DNA from: Neurospora crassa OR74A
Taxonomy: Eukaryota > Ascomycota > Sordariomycetes > Sordariales > Sordariaceae
Direction: 5' to 3'
NCBI RefSeq assembly: GCF_000182925.2
Contig: NC_026501.1
Location: 3,224,001-3,288,000, forward strand
DNA: 64,000 nt
How positions within the stretch are numbered: position 1 is the first letter of the stretch; every line of letters starts with the position of its first letter. Position numbers and translations under genes: made by a program. The notes beneath the pieces are model-generated. The model ran no database searches and was not told the DNA's origin. It saw nothing but the letters and a program-made list of their open reading frames with translations. This document shows positions 1-11,500 of this stretch, in pieces.

Positions 1-2
1 AT

Positions 3-800
3 GAGGATGGGGATGAGGATATGAACTCAGAAGGAGACAGTGTTGATGGCGAAGATGATGGCGATGATGGCGAATATGATGGAGCAGCGGTCCCATCGAG
101 TTCGGGATTACCGCACGACCCAGACGGCGATATATCCATGTCCGGCGCCGGCGCCGGCGCTGGGAATACCTCACCCACATCTACCCATAATTGTAACAGC
201 AACAACAGCAGACGCAATGTACCAAAGAGGAAAGACCGCGTCAGCAAGACAACAACAACAACAACAACAACAAAACCGCCACAGGGCCTCTCCAAAACCT
301 GGCGCTCCCTTCCCAAGCCGCAAACGGTTGTCCGCTGTCCGCCCATCAACTGGGCCCAGTACGCCATCGTAGGCGAGTCGCTTGATAAGCTGCACCGCGA
401 GCAATTGACGGCGCCTACGCTGGGGGTACCTGCGGTTCTTAGTGTCGGGGGAGTATATGAATTCAGAGGGACAGCGGCGGCGGCAGCAGGAGCAGCACCA
501 GGAGGGGGCGTTGTTAGCGTTGGTAATGGAAGTGGTTATGCCATGGGAGATACCACGGCAACAACAGACCGGACCTCTACGCCACCAACGACAACGATGG
601 CGACCACGGCTGGAACAGAAGCGCAGCAGTCACCAGGGGAGACATTGGGACAGGGACAAGGGCAAGGGCAAGGACAAGGACAATTTCCAACACTAGGACG
701 AAATGAACAATCGCAGAGATTGGTTGGTATTGCAGCGCCGTACACGCCTGGAAGAGATAAGATCGAGAGGACGACAGGCAGGAAAGGAGCCAAGCGCTGA
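3..800 (+). CDS. 3' part of an unidentified acidic, low-complexity protein (5'-partial)
   Basis: The frame is open from the first bases of the window, so the gene starts upstream; the stop is the TGA at 798-800. About 265 residues are visible. It begins with an Asp/Glu/Gly-rich acidic stretch, then a basic segment with a Thr run, then the only segment that looks folded (around 330-440, containing CPPINWAQYAIVGESL followed by DKLHREQ). After that come Ala/Gly/Thr-rich sequence and a GQ dipeptide repeat near 650-690. Acidic and basic blocks around a short conserved core suggest a nuclear or chromatin protein, but that is inference. I do not recognise the family. The Thr run comes from an ACA/CAA microsatellite at about 248-275. 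Simple repeats make other frames open here as well, but this one continues through the whole segment. Confidence 0.6.
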   Translation, partial: EDGDEDMNSEGDSVDGEDDGDDGEYDGAAVPSSSGLPHDPDGDISMSGAGAGAGNTSPTSTHNCNSNNSRRNVPKRKDRVSKTTTTTTTTKPPQGLSKTWRSLPKPQTVVRCPPINWAQYAIVGESLDKLHREQLTAPTLGVPAVLSVGGVYEFRGTAAAAAGAAPGGGVVSVGNGSGYAMGDTTATTDRTSTPPTTTMATTAGTEAQQSPGETLGQGQGQGQGQGQFPTLGRNEQSQRLVGIAAPYTPGRDKIERTTGRKGAKR

Positions 801-1334
801 ACTTGACATTTCCTAAGACATATGAAGGAATTGAAGTGGCCTACGAAGGGGATAGCATGGCGTTAGGGTATCATGGTGTATGGGATTAGCAAGAGAATTA
901 AGTTTAGCGAGCGATCAAGATCGGAATGCTTCTGTTAGTCACTTATGGACCGGTAACAGACCTAATCTAGAAACTACGTACACGCACCGGCATCATACTG
1001 TTCAGTCTGGGCTTTGTTGAAGGAGTTTCGTAGCTTCGCGTGACATGTTTAGCATCTGTCCGTGGATCAATATCCAGCTCACCCCTTCATCCGGCCAACA
1101 TGTCTGAGAGAGGCATGCCTCGTCGTCCGTCATCCAAATGTCGTCATTAGATATTATTATACAGCGGGACAGATAGTACGGCGCGTTCCAGCACGCAAGG
1201 CCCGACTTATTTCGCCTCATCAGCGCTTGTCCAATGTTTCATATACAGTTATCATGCCTTCCGTCGATGTTTGCTTCTTTCACCACCACCACCACCACAC
1301 CCTTTATCCCTTCCACATTCAAGGCCTGCTATAC
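801..1334. other. Intergenic: 3' ends of two convergent genes
   Basis: This lies between the stop of the acidic protein gene and the stop of ERG26, which read towards each other, so it should hold two 3' UTRs. Only short incidental frames are present. A CAC run near 1280-1297 gives a spurious poly-His/poly-Thr reading. Confidence 0.6.
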
Positions 1335-2529
1335 CTATTGCAACTTCTCCCCCTTCTGCTGCTCCAGCGTCCACTTAACCGACCTCTTCACCGCCTCATC
1401 CAATGGCACCAGCGGCTTATATCCCAACCGCTTCTTAGCCTTGGAAATATCGTAGTACCTCGTCATGCAGCTATAAATGATGCGCTGCCTATTAAACGTC
1501 GGCGGCTTGCGAATGATCCCAAAGAAGACTTCCGACAAAAAGCCCAGCACAATACCAACATCGCGCGGCAAAACCCACACGTGCTCAGTCCCATGGGGAG
1601 ATCCCGCAGCGTTCCACACAGCCCGGCAGAAATCCCAAAAGTACACGGGCGAGTCGTTGGTAATGATGAAGGCCTCGCCATCGACGCGCTCATGGTCTAG
1701 TGGGGCGATCTTGAGCTTGGAGGTTTGGAGGAGGGCGACGGCGGCCAACAAGTGACCGTGCGCTACGTTCTCGACGTAGGTGAAGTCGAAGAGGTTATCG
1801 TTGTCGCCGACTTGAACCGAGGTCTTGCCGTTCTGGTACAGTTTGATTAGGTGGTACAGCGTCATGGTGTCGCCTTCGCCCATGATGCCTGAGGGACGGA
1901 TGGAGCAGGTGAGCAGGGAAGGGGCGGCAGCGGAACGGTTGGCCTGGAGGACCAGTTCTTCGGCGGCGGCCTGGAGGGAGGGGGAGGTTAGTTTTGGGAT
2001 GCATCACTCTTGGGGGATATGGGAGAGAGGGGAAGTAGGAGGGTACCTTTGTCTCCGAATAGTACTCGCTCTGCTGGGCTCCACGGATGACGGGCCAACG
2101 TTCGTCCGCATTGATGAGGTCGGACTTGTTATCACTCATCACACTGGCGGAACTGGTGTAGACGAGGGCGGTAACGCCCGTCTGCTGACACGCCTTGATG
2201 ATGGCGGCGGTGCCGTCGACGTTGACCTTCTTGAACAGCGCATGAGAGACGCTGTCGTTGGACTGGGCGGCAGGCGACGCGGTGTGGATGACGACCTGGG
2301 GCTTGACCTGGTTGAAGATGGTTTCGAGCCTGGCGGGGTCTGTGATGTCGGCCTCGAAGTATTGGACGCCATCCGACTCGGGTCGCCGGTTCCGCGTGCA
2401 GCGTAGGTCGATGACGGAAACGGAGCAGATGTAGTCGCGGAGGAGCACGCGGACAACGTGGTGACCGAGGAAGCCACAGCCGCCAATCACCATGACGGAG
2501 CCAAGCTCCGGCTTCTTTTCTGAGGCCAT
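1335..2529 (-). CDS. erg26: Sterol-4-alpha-carboxylate 3-dehydrogenase (decarboxylating), Erg26-like
   Basis: Oxidises and decarboxylates the 4-alpha-carboxysterol during C-4 demethylation in ergosterol synthesis, at the ER with the Erg25/Erg27/Erg28 partners. Two exons are inferred: 2529-2047 and 1970-1335. The 76-nt intron 1971-2046 has GTACCC as donor, an AAACTAACC branch point and a CAG acceptor; the join keeps frame and gives 372 aa, close to the usual 350-370. The N-terminal Rossmann motif GGCGFLG is at residues 16-22, followed by the SDR-e/3-beta-HSD layout. The catalytic YxxxK (YYSETK, Tyr157/Lys161) ends exactly at the exon border. The second exon carries the family's substrate-binding half (FDFTYVENVAHGH). 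The start MASEKK at 2529 was chosen over an ATG 30 codons upstream because homology begins just after it. A MITE lies about 250 bp upstream. Confidence 0.9.
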
Positions 2530-3714
2530 CGTGGGATGTATGCGGGGTATCGACAAGGGAAGAGCAATGGATTGGAGCGTTGGGAGAAAGGCAGGAAAGA
2601 TGGACTGAAGGAGGGTCAATTGGGAAACTGTCTAGTTCTAGAGCAAGGGACGTGGGATCATGGGTAGGATATCTTCGAAGCCGGGGGACAAGGATGCCAT
2701 TTTGAGCTACAAATTGCAACCTATCAGGGACATGCCACTGTGTCTCTGGCTCCGCGTCTCGGCTCCAAGCACGCCACTTACAGTAATTTCCCCTCAAAGT
2801 GCATGCACCTGATAATGCATAAAGCCCTCTAGATGCGTAGAAATTGGCGGCCGCAATTAGTTGGTATGGGAAATCGCATAAGTGCTTGAATGCCCCTGTA
2901 TGTGAAACGGCCGGCCATTTCGGTGTAATATGCACTATTTGGAACACCTTTTTCAGGGCCTTTTAGGACTTTATAGGCAAGCTAGCACTCTCTGAACCTC
3001 TGAAATTTTCATACTAAGGGAGCAAAAAGACTTGGCATGTGCCTGCTAGTGCATATGTGCCTCTAGATGCATATAAACCCCTGGCCCGGATTACATGCAC
3101 TTTCAGGGGAAATTACTGTACCTAGCTCTTGACAGCCAGTGAGGTACGACACGGCGACACGCCTGTGGAAAACATCGTGACCCCTTTTTAAGAGGCTGGA
3201 TTTTGGGCGGAACCTACAGAAGGGCAAAATGAAGGACCCCTGTTGTCCATCAAGGTCGACGGGGTGCGGCTCGCAGTGGACCTGAGTGGATGAAGGCGCA
3301 CAGGGACCCGTGCTCTCCCATCTTCCAAGTTCCAACATCGTGAGACCTTGCCATAAAGGTGGAACCTAGTACTATCGATCCCGCCTGCACATAGAGGTAC
3401 CCAACTGAATGCGACGGGCACGCGGTTTTCCATTTTTTTTTTGTTGCCAGATCCCGTCGTGCAGCCAGTCAACAATGCGCATTTGCTCCCTTTCGTTGTC
3501 CTCCCACAACGGCGTTTCTCTTCACTTCCACCTCGTAAGAATCTGGAACACTTTACTGTCTGTCAGGCAACAGCCTTCCATCCAGCGTCTCACCCTTACC
3601 CATAAACCCATGATCCAGCACACTTCCAACTTCTATATCTCGATTGCAACGCAGCCCAGCCCATTCCATGGCACTCGACAACCACAGCTTAAACTGGTGC
3701 CCTGACGCAGTGTG
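2530..3714. promoter_or_regulatory. Divergent intergenic region between ERG26 and the next gene
   Basis: About 1.2 kb between two divergently transcribed genes, so it should contain both promoters. It is occupied in part by a 338-bp inverted-repeat element (2781-3118). Minus-strand frames here (for example 2132-2947 running in from ERG26, and 3063-3475) show no recognisable protein. No TATA box or named operator could be assigned with confidence. Confidence 0.55.
2781..3118. mobile_element. MITE-like element with 25-bp terminal inverted repeats and TA target duplication
   Basis: The left end (2781-2805) begins CAGTAATTTCCCCT, and the right end (3118-3094, read in reverse complement) begins with the same 14 bases. 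Over 25 bases the two ends differ at one position. TA directly flanks both ends (2779-2780 and 3119-3120), as expected for the TA target-site duplication of the Tc1/mariner (IS630) superfamily, whose termini commonly begin CAGT. Internally a CCTCTAGATGC block near the left end and a CTCTAGATGC block near the right are related. At 338 bp and without a coding frame it is non-autonomous. The near-identical ends suggest recent insertion. Family assignment is inference from the ends and the TA; no transposase partner is in the window. Confidence 0.78.
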
Positions 3715-5529
3715 ATGAACAAAAAATCCGCGACCGAAATCCTCGTCCATATCACAGCTCCTAGCAGATCGAAAGACGATGCCAACTATAGAGCACTCGC
3801 CAATGCATATAACAACTTTGAACCCACCACGCGCACATCCGTGTTCAGCAAGACAATATCACCAAATGTCGTAGTTCATCAGGCCGCCGTGCAGCCTCAG
3901 CCCGTTGGAAATGGCTCCCTAGGACCCTCCACGCAACCGGATCAGATCCTTCGGTCGTCTGAAGTAGCAGGATTTGTCGAAACACCGGTGTTATCGTGGC
4001 GCGATGCCGCGAACAATTTAGCATCGCCCAGCTTGCGGATGAGGCACGATGAGCCTAGCCAATACTCACAGGTTTCATGGCAACCTCCTGCAAGCGTTGT
4101 TCAAGATTCACTGCCAGACAATAATGTGACTTTGTCTCAGTTTTGCACACCGACAAGGCTGTTAGAGGACTATCTACATCCTGGTGATTCCAGTCAGTTT
4201 CTGTCGCCAGTCATAGAGAGGGCCCCGAGTGGACAGCAACCAACAGCCGCCCGGATCCAGAGTCAGCATGAGGGATACTCGACATTCCCCACCATCAGCC
4301 ATATCTCGCAGCGGCGACAGGTGGCTAGCGGTGAGCCTCACATAGCGCTCTTACCACCGGATTCTTCTTTACAAGGGAATAGCCAGGAACATGCGGCGGA
4401 AGGCGGTACTCAAAGGACCCTCAGTTCACTGATCAATAGGGCCAAGAAACCTCATGTTGCTGCGCCATCAGAAAGGGATTTATCATGTCGTCAACTCGCT
4501 AGGCGCATGTCAATCACAGAATATTCTCCCAGACGCCAAACACCAGCAGATCCCCGAGGAAAGTTTATACCTCTCTCGCCAGTGATAAACGCCAACAACA
4601 AGCGCCGCCGACCCGTCCAGCATGGGCCGTCTCCCTCCTCCCGAGACAGCGACTTCACGATAGCATCATCACAGCCTGCGGTCCAAGAGCAAGTTCCAGC
4701 CACCGACACCATCCTTTGCAAACAAGACTTATCCAAGCAATGCCTATCGTCATCCCGTACCGAATCCGAACCGCCACCAATCAAGTGTCGCCGCACATGT
4801 CCCGAGCCAGCGCCAGCACCAGCACCATCATCACGATCAGCTACGCCCGCTTCATTGACGTTTTTGTCCGTCCCCTCATCTTCCGCAAACCCAATCTCAA
4901 GCTCCGGAAAGCCCCTCGTCCGCTCTTCCAGTGATATCGGCCCCCGACAAGACGCTATCAAATCCAACCAGATCGCCTCACGAAGCGCCCGCCTCTCGTC
5001 GGTCCTCGAGCTCCATTCGCCCTGCCCTCCAACGTCCGATCACGTATTCGATCTCTCATCTTCTTTTTCAAAGGAGAAAGGAGAAGGAGAAGCAGAAAAC
5101 GATCTCTCATTGATGACCCCCGTCCTCGCCAAGCTCGCCATCGACCTGAAACTCCCCAAACGATTCCAGCCCTCACTCCGGACACGCGCCACGCGCCCTT
5201 ACGAGCGGGGCTACTGGCTGGTGGACTGCACGTCATGGGGCCGCGAGCTCAAGGAGTCGTGCTGGCTTTTTCTAGCGGACTACCTGGGTAGCGGGGCGGC
5301 GGGCTGGGGGGTCTGGTGCACGCGGGATGAAGCGTTCACTCGTTTGAGATTGTATTGCTGGGGCGCGGTGGTTGGTCACCTATACCTTGTCTTGTACATA
5401 ATTAGCAAGCGGGAGGTGCTGTATACAGGGACGGAATGGGTGGATGGGGACGGGGAGGTGGTCATTAGGATGGAAGCTAGGTCGCGGTCTGTAATGGCCA
5501 CGGGGGTGGGCACGTTGAGTGCGAGGTAG
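3715..5529 (+). CDS. Conserved-looking orphan protein, 604 aa, disordered with a folded C-terminal domain
   Basis: A single open exon from ATG 3715 to TAG 5529; the preceding GTG at 3712 is not a likely start. Residues 1-35 (ending ANYRALANAYNNFEP) look folded or conserved. Residues 40-480 are Ser/Pro/Gln-rich, basic and probably disordered, with an Ala-Pro repeat near 360-370 and several SP/TP sites that kinases could use. The last about 115 residues (from 5125) look like a compact domain: PYERGYWLVDCTSW, several Trp and Cys residues, then GWGVWCTRDEA and a hydrophobic VVGHLYLVLYII segment. That Trp-rich block resembles a fungal-specific domain with no function I can name. No intron is needed to keep frame. 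I do not recognise the family and assign no function. Confidence 0.7.
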   Translation: MNKKSATEILVHITAPSRSKDDANYRALANAYNNFEPTTRTSVFSKTISPNVVVHQAAVQPQPVGNGSLGPSTQPDQILRSSEVAGFVETPVLSWRDAANNLASPSLRMRHDEPSQYSQVSWQPPASVVQDSLPDNNVTLSQFCTPTRLLEDYLHPGDSSQFLSPVIERAPSGQQPTAARIQSQHEGYSTFPTISHISQRRQVASGEPHIALLPPDSSLQGNSQEHAAEGGTQRTLSSLINRAKKPHVAAPSERDLSCRQLARRMSITEYSPRRQTPADPRGKFIPLSPVINANNKRRRPVQHGPSPSSRDSDFTIASSQPAVQEQVPATDTILCKQDLSKQCLSSSRTESEPPPIKCRRTCPEPAPAPAPSSRSATPASLTFLSVPSSSANPISSSGKPLVRSSSDIGPRQDAIKSNQIASRSARLSSVLELHSPCPPTSDHVFDLSSSFSKEKGEGEAENDLSLMTPVLAKLAIDLKLPKRFQPSLRTRATRPYERGYWLVDCTSWGRELKESCWLFLADYLGSGAAGWGVWCTRDEAFTRLRLYCWGAVVGHLYLVLYIISKREVLYTGTEWVDGDGEVVIRMEARSRSVMATGVGTLSAR

Positions 5530-6013
5530 GGCTCTAGGTTGTTGTGGCAGATTTGAATGGGCGTGGGAAACTGGTCCTGGTTCAAAGTGGACCGAAGCTG
5601 GGAGTTGCGGGCTCAGCTGATGAGTTGCGGGCGTTTAACAACCTACAGCCCCTGGTATCAGTGATATTGGGGGGTAACCAAACTTGAATTTGGCCCATGA
5701 CTACTCTTCGTGTACATGAACTTGAGGCTTTGCGATGCAGTGTACTTCTGGTCCCTTCTTTATTTGGGTTCCTAGTTGGACACCCACATTCGTTCCTTTA
5801 TTGATCCATAAAGATTATCCGATGATTCGCCTCGCTTCCCCAACAACCTTACAAATACATTTCGGTGCCACTCGAACAACAGAGTGCGACGGAGCATCGG
5901 CAACGAGCCGGCTAATTGTGTGACGAACGAAGCTCATGGAGGTCGCTCGGAGCCCATATAAATTCACATGAACCGAACCGGAAAAGGGGCGTCGAGGGGC
6001 GTGATAACCACAC
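5530..6013. other. Intergenic: converging 3' regions
   Basis: Lies between the stop of the 604-aa gene and the stop of the minus-strand HMG gene. No supported coding region. Short frames at 5735-5923 and 5815-6054 have neither motifs nor splice context. Confidence 0.55.
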
Positions 6014-7239
6014 TCAAGCGGCAGCATGAGCGGCGGCGGCAGCAGCTCTCTCACTGAGGTATCTCTCCTTATCGACTGCAGCGTTGTCGACGTAAGGCTG
6101 GGTGAAGCATACGGTTGTTAACACGGTGATCAAGTCAGGCAAGAACGTCGTTGCGAACGGGGCAAGAACCTGTCGCACTACGATGGACAAGAGGGAAATG
6201 GATGACGAGGAAGGATTGAAAAGACCTACCTGTTTTGCCGCATCGTCCATGGACTTCCACTCCTCGGACAAAGCCTTCGCTATTTCCGGTAGGGGCTTGC
6301 CAGCATAGAGGGCGTCCTTTTGGCGCGACATGCAAAAGAACAAAAAGGCACTCCTTAGGCGCTTTGGGCGCCGGTCATCGGGGATAGGATGGACGACCGA
6401 AGTGACACCGAGGCGCTTCAGCGCATGACGGGCATAATTGGCGTCCTCGATCTCCATGGGTGTCTTGGTGAGTACCCACGCTGCCCGCGTAGCCACGCCA
6501 TCCTGGTGAGCCTTGTCGGCCTTGGCTTGGTAGCGCTGTGTACAGAAAGATCGCAGTCAGCAAAGGAACAGGACGAAGTATGGTACAAACTTGAGAAGTA
6601 GCTGAAGGGCGGCAGAGGAACATCACGGGATGGAGCTCCATGGGGCAAACTTACGGCTTTTTCAGCGTCCGACAGCTCCTTCCACTGTGCAGCCAACGTT
6701 TTAAAGTACCCTCTCCGCGTCGCGATATCATCGCCTTCTTTCAAGACGTCCTTCATGTGCTCACTGATGTACGCGGACCAAGCAGGAACTCGGTGGGTTT
6801 TGGGATCTTCTTTGAACAGCGCCCGCTGCTTCAACAGTCTGATCCTGAGCTTCTTCTTCTGCTCGTCCGTCAGCGGTGCCTTCTTCTTGGGCGCCTTGGG
6901 CTTCTTGGGCGCAGCCTCCTTCTTGGCTCTGGGCGTCTTTGCCCTTGCGCCGGCTCCTGTAGCGCCCTCAGCGGCCGACTTCTTGGACTTTGCGGCGGCG
7001 GGACGAGTCTTGTTGGTCTTGGTGGCCGTAGCAGCAGTATCGTCCGATTCGGCGGCGGTTTTCTTGGCGCGAGTTAGGGCATAACCGCGCTGCTGAAAGA
7101 CGACGCCGCTGCGGCGAAGGAAGCTGGGAGCAGCGGAGCGGGTGGTCGAGCTGGTGGACGCAGCCACGGCAGTACGAACGACCAGCGTGGTGCCAGCGCG
7201 CAGCTGACGAGCCGTCGCGAGCGCAATCTGCGAGAACAT
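6014..7239 (-). CDS. Mitochondrial HMG-box DNA-binding protein with two HMG boxes
   Basis: A predicted mtDNA-packaging protein of the Abf2/TFAM type, closest in design to the mtHMG1 proteins described in Podospora and relatives. Three exons: 7239-6655, 6535-6230 and 6097-6014. The introns (6536-6654 and 6098-6229) have GTAAGT/GTAGGT donors and CAG acceptors; the joins stay in frame and give 324 aa. The first about 55 residues are rich in Arg, Ser, Ala and Thr with almost no acids, as in a mitochondrial presequence. Residues 56-145 form a Lys/Ala/Pro linker like a histone H1 tail. HMG box 1 spans about 150-205 (WSAYISEHMKDVLKE, AAQWKELSDAEKA) and box 2 about 251-315 (RPKRLRSAFLFFCMSRQ, EEWKSMDDAAKQ). 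The tail is Ala-rich. Both boxes are interrupted by introns. Confidence 0.85.
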
Positions 7240-8587
7240 CTTGGACTGTGGCGGCGACAGTGAGGTCGGGGTGGGAAATGGTGGGAGGGAAGAGGGGAGA
7301 AGCTGTCGCGGCGCAGGTCAAGCAGGAACGTGTCTTGATGCGGGGCCAATTGCACAAGTTGGAAGTGGAAGGGAAGAGTGAAGCAATAGTGACAGCCGAG
7401 AGCCCTGTCCAAGCGGGAAGCTGGAGTGGGTCGGGGAAGATCAGTTTTACGCAGGATGGAGCCCGCACGGCAGACCTGCGGAGGGGAGGGCTCGTGCCCA
7501 GGCACTTGTGGATGTCGAGACTTGCAGGCGTAGTGTATGCGTAGTGTATGCGTAGTGTACACTACCTAAGTGGGTACTAGGTGTAGCGGTACGCAAGGGG
7601 ACAGGTACCGGATGCTGCTTCAGTTACTTACCCTAAGCGTGGTCCGATCTCGTGGGCTTCCAGAAATGGAAAACCCCGTCTCAAGAGGAATGGTACTAGT
7701 CATAAGGTACGGACCGTTTTTGTTCGACAGGAGCTGTATTTTGACCTTCGTTCACGCAAAATATGTATTTCTCTGGCTTGAGGTACTTGAAGGTCGTGCC
7801 CTCGTCAACGTAGACATACTACGACAAGACAGTAAAGTTACAGGTAATATACGTCACATCCAATACCCAGATCAAGCTCCACAGGTTTGACCTCCATGGC
7901 ACCAGTGGAGACCCCTACCTCAGCGCGAGCTTCATCCTTAAGAAGAGACACCTCCGCTTAAGCTCAGTCTACTAATAAGTTATACGATACACACAGACGG
8001 AGGTCGAAGAGTAAATGAGATGTACTCGGCAGCAAGTAGGCTTCGTATCTGCGCGAAACTTTACATGCTGACAAGGTACCTTTACTTGGAAGAGATACCC
8101 GTGTGATTTACAGTTGCGTATATGTATTTCTTATACCACACAGGCGGGCAAGCGCACGGTCCCTTGGGAGTTTGGGAGTTGCAGCACCCGCTGGGCTTGG
8201 CGCTTCCATTGGCAGGTGGAACCACAAGCGAAGCCCAGGCAGCCGCAGAAGGCCTTCCCCGGGGTGGCCACTGCACTCAGCAGCCCATTCCCGGCTTGGG
8301 CTTGCAAACTACAAACTTTCAACTTCCGCCTTGACGGAACCCAACGCTTAGTTGCCTCTTCGCTTCCTTCTCCACAGCCCGTCTCGCATCTTTACAGTTT
8401 CTGGCCGCACCGCCGCACAACGCCTTTCCGACCTTGGAACTGACGCTCATACCATCGGCCGGATCGAACACGACGGAGGGCAGCCGAGTGCGCAAAGACC
8501 CTCTGACTCGCTAACTGTGCATACCACGCGACTCGAAGTACCTCTCACCATCAGTGACATTGCTGAGCCAACGTTACTTCCAGCAGT
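7240..8587. promoter_or_regulatory. Divergent intergenic region between the HMG-box gene and prp5
   Basis: 1.35 kb holding the two divergent promoters and 5' leaders. It contains an 11-bp tandem repeat running into a perfect 14-bp palindrome (7529-7565). No reading frame here shows a recognisable protein, although several overlap at 8082-8443. Confidence 0.55.
7529..7565. repeat. 11-bp tandem repeat ending in a 14-bp palindrome
   Basis: Three consecutive copies of GCGTAGTGTAY occur at about 7529-7560. The last merges into the perfect palindrome GTAGTGTACACTAC at 7552-7565, 313 bp upstream of the HMG-box start codon. The same palindrome recurs at 57863-57876. Confidence 0.8.
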
Positions 8588-11500
8588 ATGGCTCGGCTCA
8601 GGGACTCGCGCTCACCATCTCCTGCAGGAAGTCTCTCTGCGAGAAAACGAAAAGACGACGACCGCCGTGACCGCGACCGTCGCGATGGCCCTGTCGACCA
8701 CCGCCGCCGTTCTCGCAGCCCCATAGACGTAAGTCGACCGTCTCCCCGACTCCCGGTGTCGTGCTGCTCCCGAGAACCCCAATGGCTGACACGTGTGATA
8801 TTCATGCAGCGCCGATATCGCGACCGGGATCGCGACCGCGGACGAGATGGAAGGGACCGCGACTCTTATCGCCGTAGGGATCGATCTATAGACCGCCGAG
8901 ATGACGACTACTATCGCGGCTCACGTCGTGATGGTGACCGCCGTCGGTCACGCGATAGAGGCCTAGACAGGCTTCGTTCCCCAGACCGGCGTAGGGACCG
9001 AAGTCGGGATCCGGACCGAGAGTACCGCCCTCGGCGAGACGATTCGCGTGATCGGGCCCGAGTGCGTCGTGAAGGCACTGCTGAATCATCCTCACATCGT
9101 CGTGATGACGTTCGAGCACGCGACCAGCCGAAGCCAGGCAACACAACAGCCAAAGAAAACGAGGTACGTTTTGGAGGACCCTACATACAAGTATCCCCTT
9201 TTCCGGACCGTTCACTGACGCAACTGCATTCTGTAGCCAGCTAAGTCTACACCAACCCAACCGCAAACAGAGGCGGAGAAAAAGGCTGAACGACTACGAA
9301 AGCTGCAAGCGATGAAGCAAAAGCACGCTCTCAAGGAGGCAAAGGAAGCAGACGTTACCGCTGGGCTCACTAGGAAACTCTTCATGGAGATGGATCAGAG
9401 AGCCAGCGGCGCCGTAGTCGGCAGTGGTACCAACAGTCCTGCGCCTGCGAGCCCGGCAGCCGCCGAGTCCCCAGCAAGCCCTGCCCCCTATGTCGGCAAG
9501 TTTGATCCCAAAGCCATTGCGCGGAATGCTAAACCAGCACGTGCCAGTTCCCCGGTAAGGTTAGGCGACGTGAAGCTAGGTGATGTGAAAGTAGGTGCCC
9601 CGGTGGCGGCGGCGGCGAGTATAGCTGGCCAGGGGAAGGGTGCCGCATCGGGCAAAGCAGGCTTACTGCAAACTGGGAGGCCTATCAGTACTTTCGGGTT
9701 CAACAAATCCGCCGATGCCCTTAAAACGACAGCTAAACGGAAGATTGACATGGGAGATGAAGAAATCATCAAGCGCAAGCTTGTCAAACTCCCTGACCTG
9801 GCCCTCGAGAATGCTGACGATACCCCATACGCGGACGACGACGTGGCGGAAGACGCGGAGAAAGATTTCGACGTACTCCTTGCCGGCACCGAGGAGGACC
9901 GCGCTGAAGCCCAACGGTTGCTGCGCGAGCGGCGTGAGGAGCAAATTCAGAAAGAGAGCATGGCTATGGAAATCGACAGTGCCCCTTCTAATATCGAGGT
10001 TGCAACCGAGCCTGTGGCGCAAAATCCGACAGCGATGGATGTAGACGACGAAGTCGACCCACTCGATGCCTTCATGGCTGGACTTGAGCAGACAGCCTCT
10101 GGCGAGGAGTCGCACTCTAAAGCCGATACGCTGACCGAAAAGAAGAACGGCAATATTCCGCCTGAGGCCTACTTCAGTGATGATGACTACGGCTATGAGG
10201 CAGATGGGACCGACCCCACTTCCATTCTCGCCATGGCTTCCAAAAAGAAGAAGAAGGATATCCCCACGATCGACTACAGCAAGCTCGACCTGAATCCTAT
10301 TCGGAAGAACTTCTGGGTTGAGCCGTATGAGTTAAGTCACATGAGCGAAGAAGAACTGGCTGAGTTGCGATTGGAGCTTGATGGCATCAAAGTGTCCGGG
10401 AAGAACATCCCCAAGCCCGTTCAGAAGTGGTCTCAGTGCGGCCTCACCCGTCCTATTCTCGATACCATTGAGAGCCTTGGGTTTGAAAAGCCTACGCCGA
10501 TTCAGATGCAAGCTCTGCCTGTCATCATGTCAGGGCGTGACGTGATTGGCGTTGCAAAGACGGGATCTGGTAAGACAATGGCTTTTGCCCTGCCGATGCT
10601 CCGCCATGTCAAAGATCAAGACCCCGTTACCGGCGACGATGGTGCCATTGCGCTTATCATGACCCCGACCAGAGAACTCTGTACGCAAATTTACTCGGAC
10701 TTGCAACCGTTTGCAAAGGCTCTGAAGCTTCGCGTTGTCGCTGCTTATGGTGGAAACGCCATCAAGGACCAGATCGCCGAGTTGAAGCGCGGTGCTGAGA
10801 TCATTGTAGCCACACCAGGTCGTCTAATCGATCTTCTTGCGGCCAATGGAGGACGTGTAACAAACCTCAAGCGTGCTACTTATCTAGTCCTTGACGAGGC
10901 TGATCGAATGTTCGACATGGGCTTTGAACCCCAGGTCATGAAAATCTTCAACAACGTCCGCCCAGATCGCCAGACCATCCTCTTTTCTGCAACCATGCCC
11001 AGGATTATCGACGCGTTAACCAAGAAGGTCCTGCGCGACCCTGTCGAGATTACTGTGGGTGGGCGCAGTGTCGTAGCACCCGAGATCACACAGATCGTTG
11101 AGGTCATGGACGAGGGTAAGAAGTTCAACCGTCTGCTAGAACTCCTTGGAGAGCTTTATGCGGACGACGACGATGTCCGTTCCTTGATCTTTGTGGAGAG
11201 GCAAGAAAAGGCTGACGATCTATTACGCGAACTCTTACGGCGCGGCTACGGTTGCATGTCTATCCATGGAGGTAAAGACCAAGAGGACCGAAACTCGACC
11301 ATATCTGATTTCAAGAAGGGTGTGTGCCCCATCCTCATTGCAACCTCGATTGCGGCCCGTGGCCTGGATGTCAAGCAGTTAAAGCTCGTCATCAACTACG
11401 ATGCCCCTAATCACTTGGAAGACTACGTCCACCGCGCTGGGCGTACTGGACGCGCTGGTAACACGGGTACGGCAGTCACCTTTATAACCGAAGAGCAGGA

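Noticed and set aside
40-372. Alternative plus-strand frame overlapping the first gene, with a Gln run
   Set aside because: It reflects the same ACA/CAA repeat; the other frame continues to 800 and is open to the window edge.
2132-2947. 271-codon minus frame overlapping ERG26 and the MITE
   Set aside because: Out of phase with ERG26, which has clear family motifs; it also runs through the inverted-repeat element.
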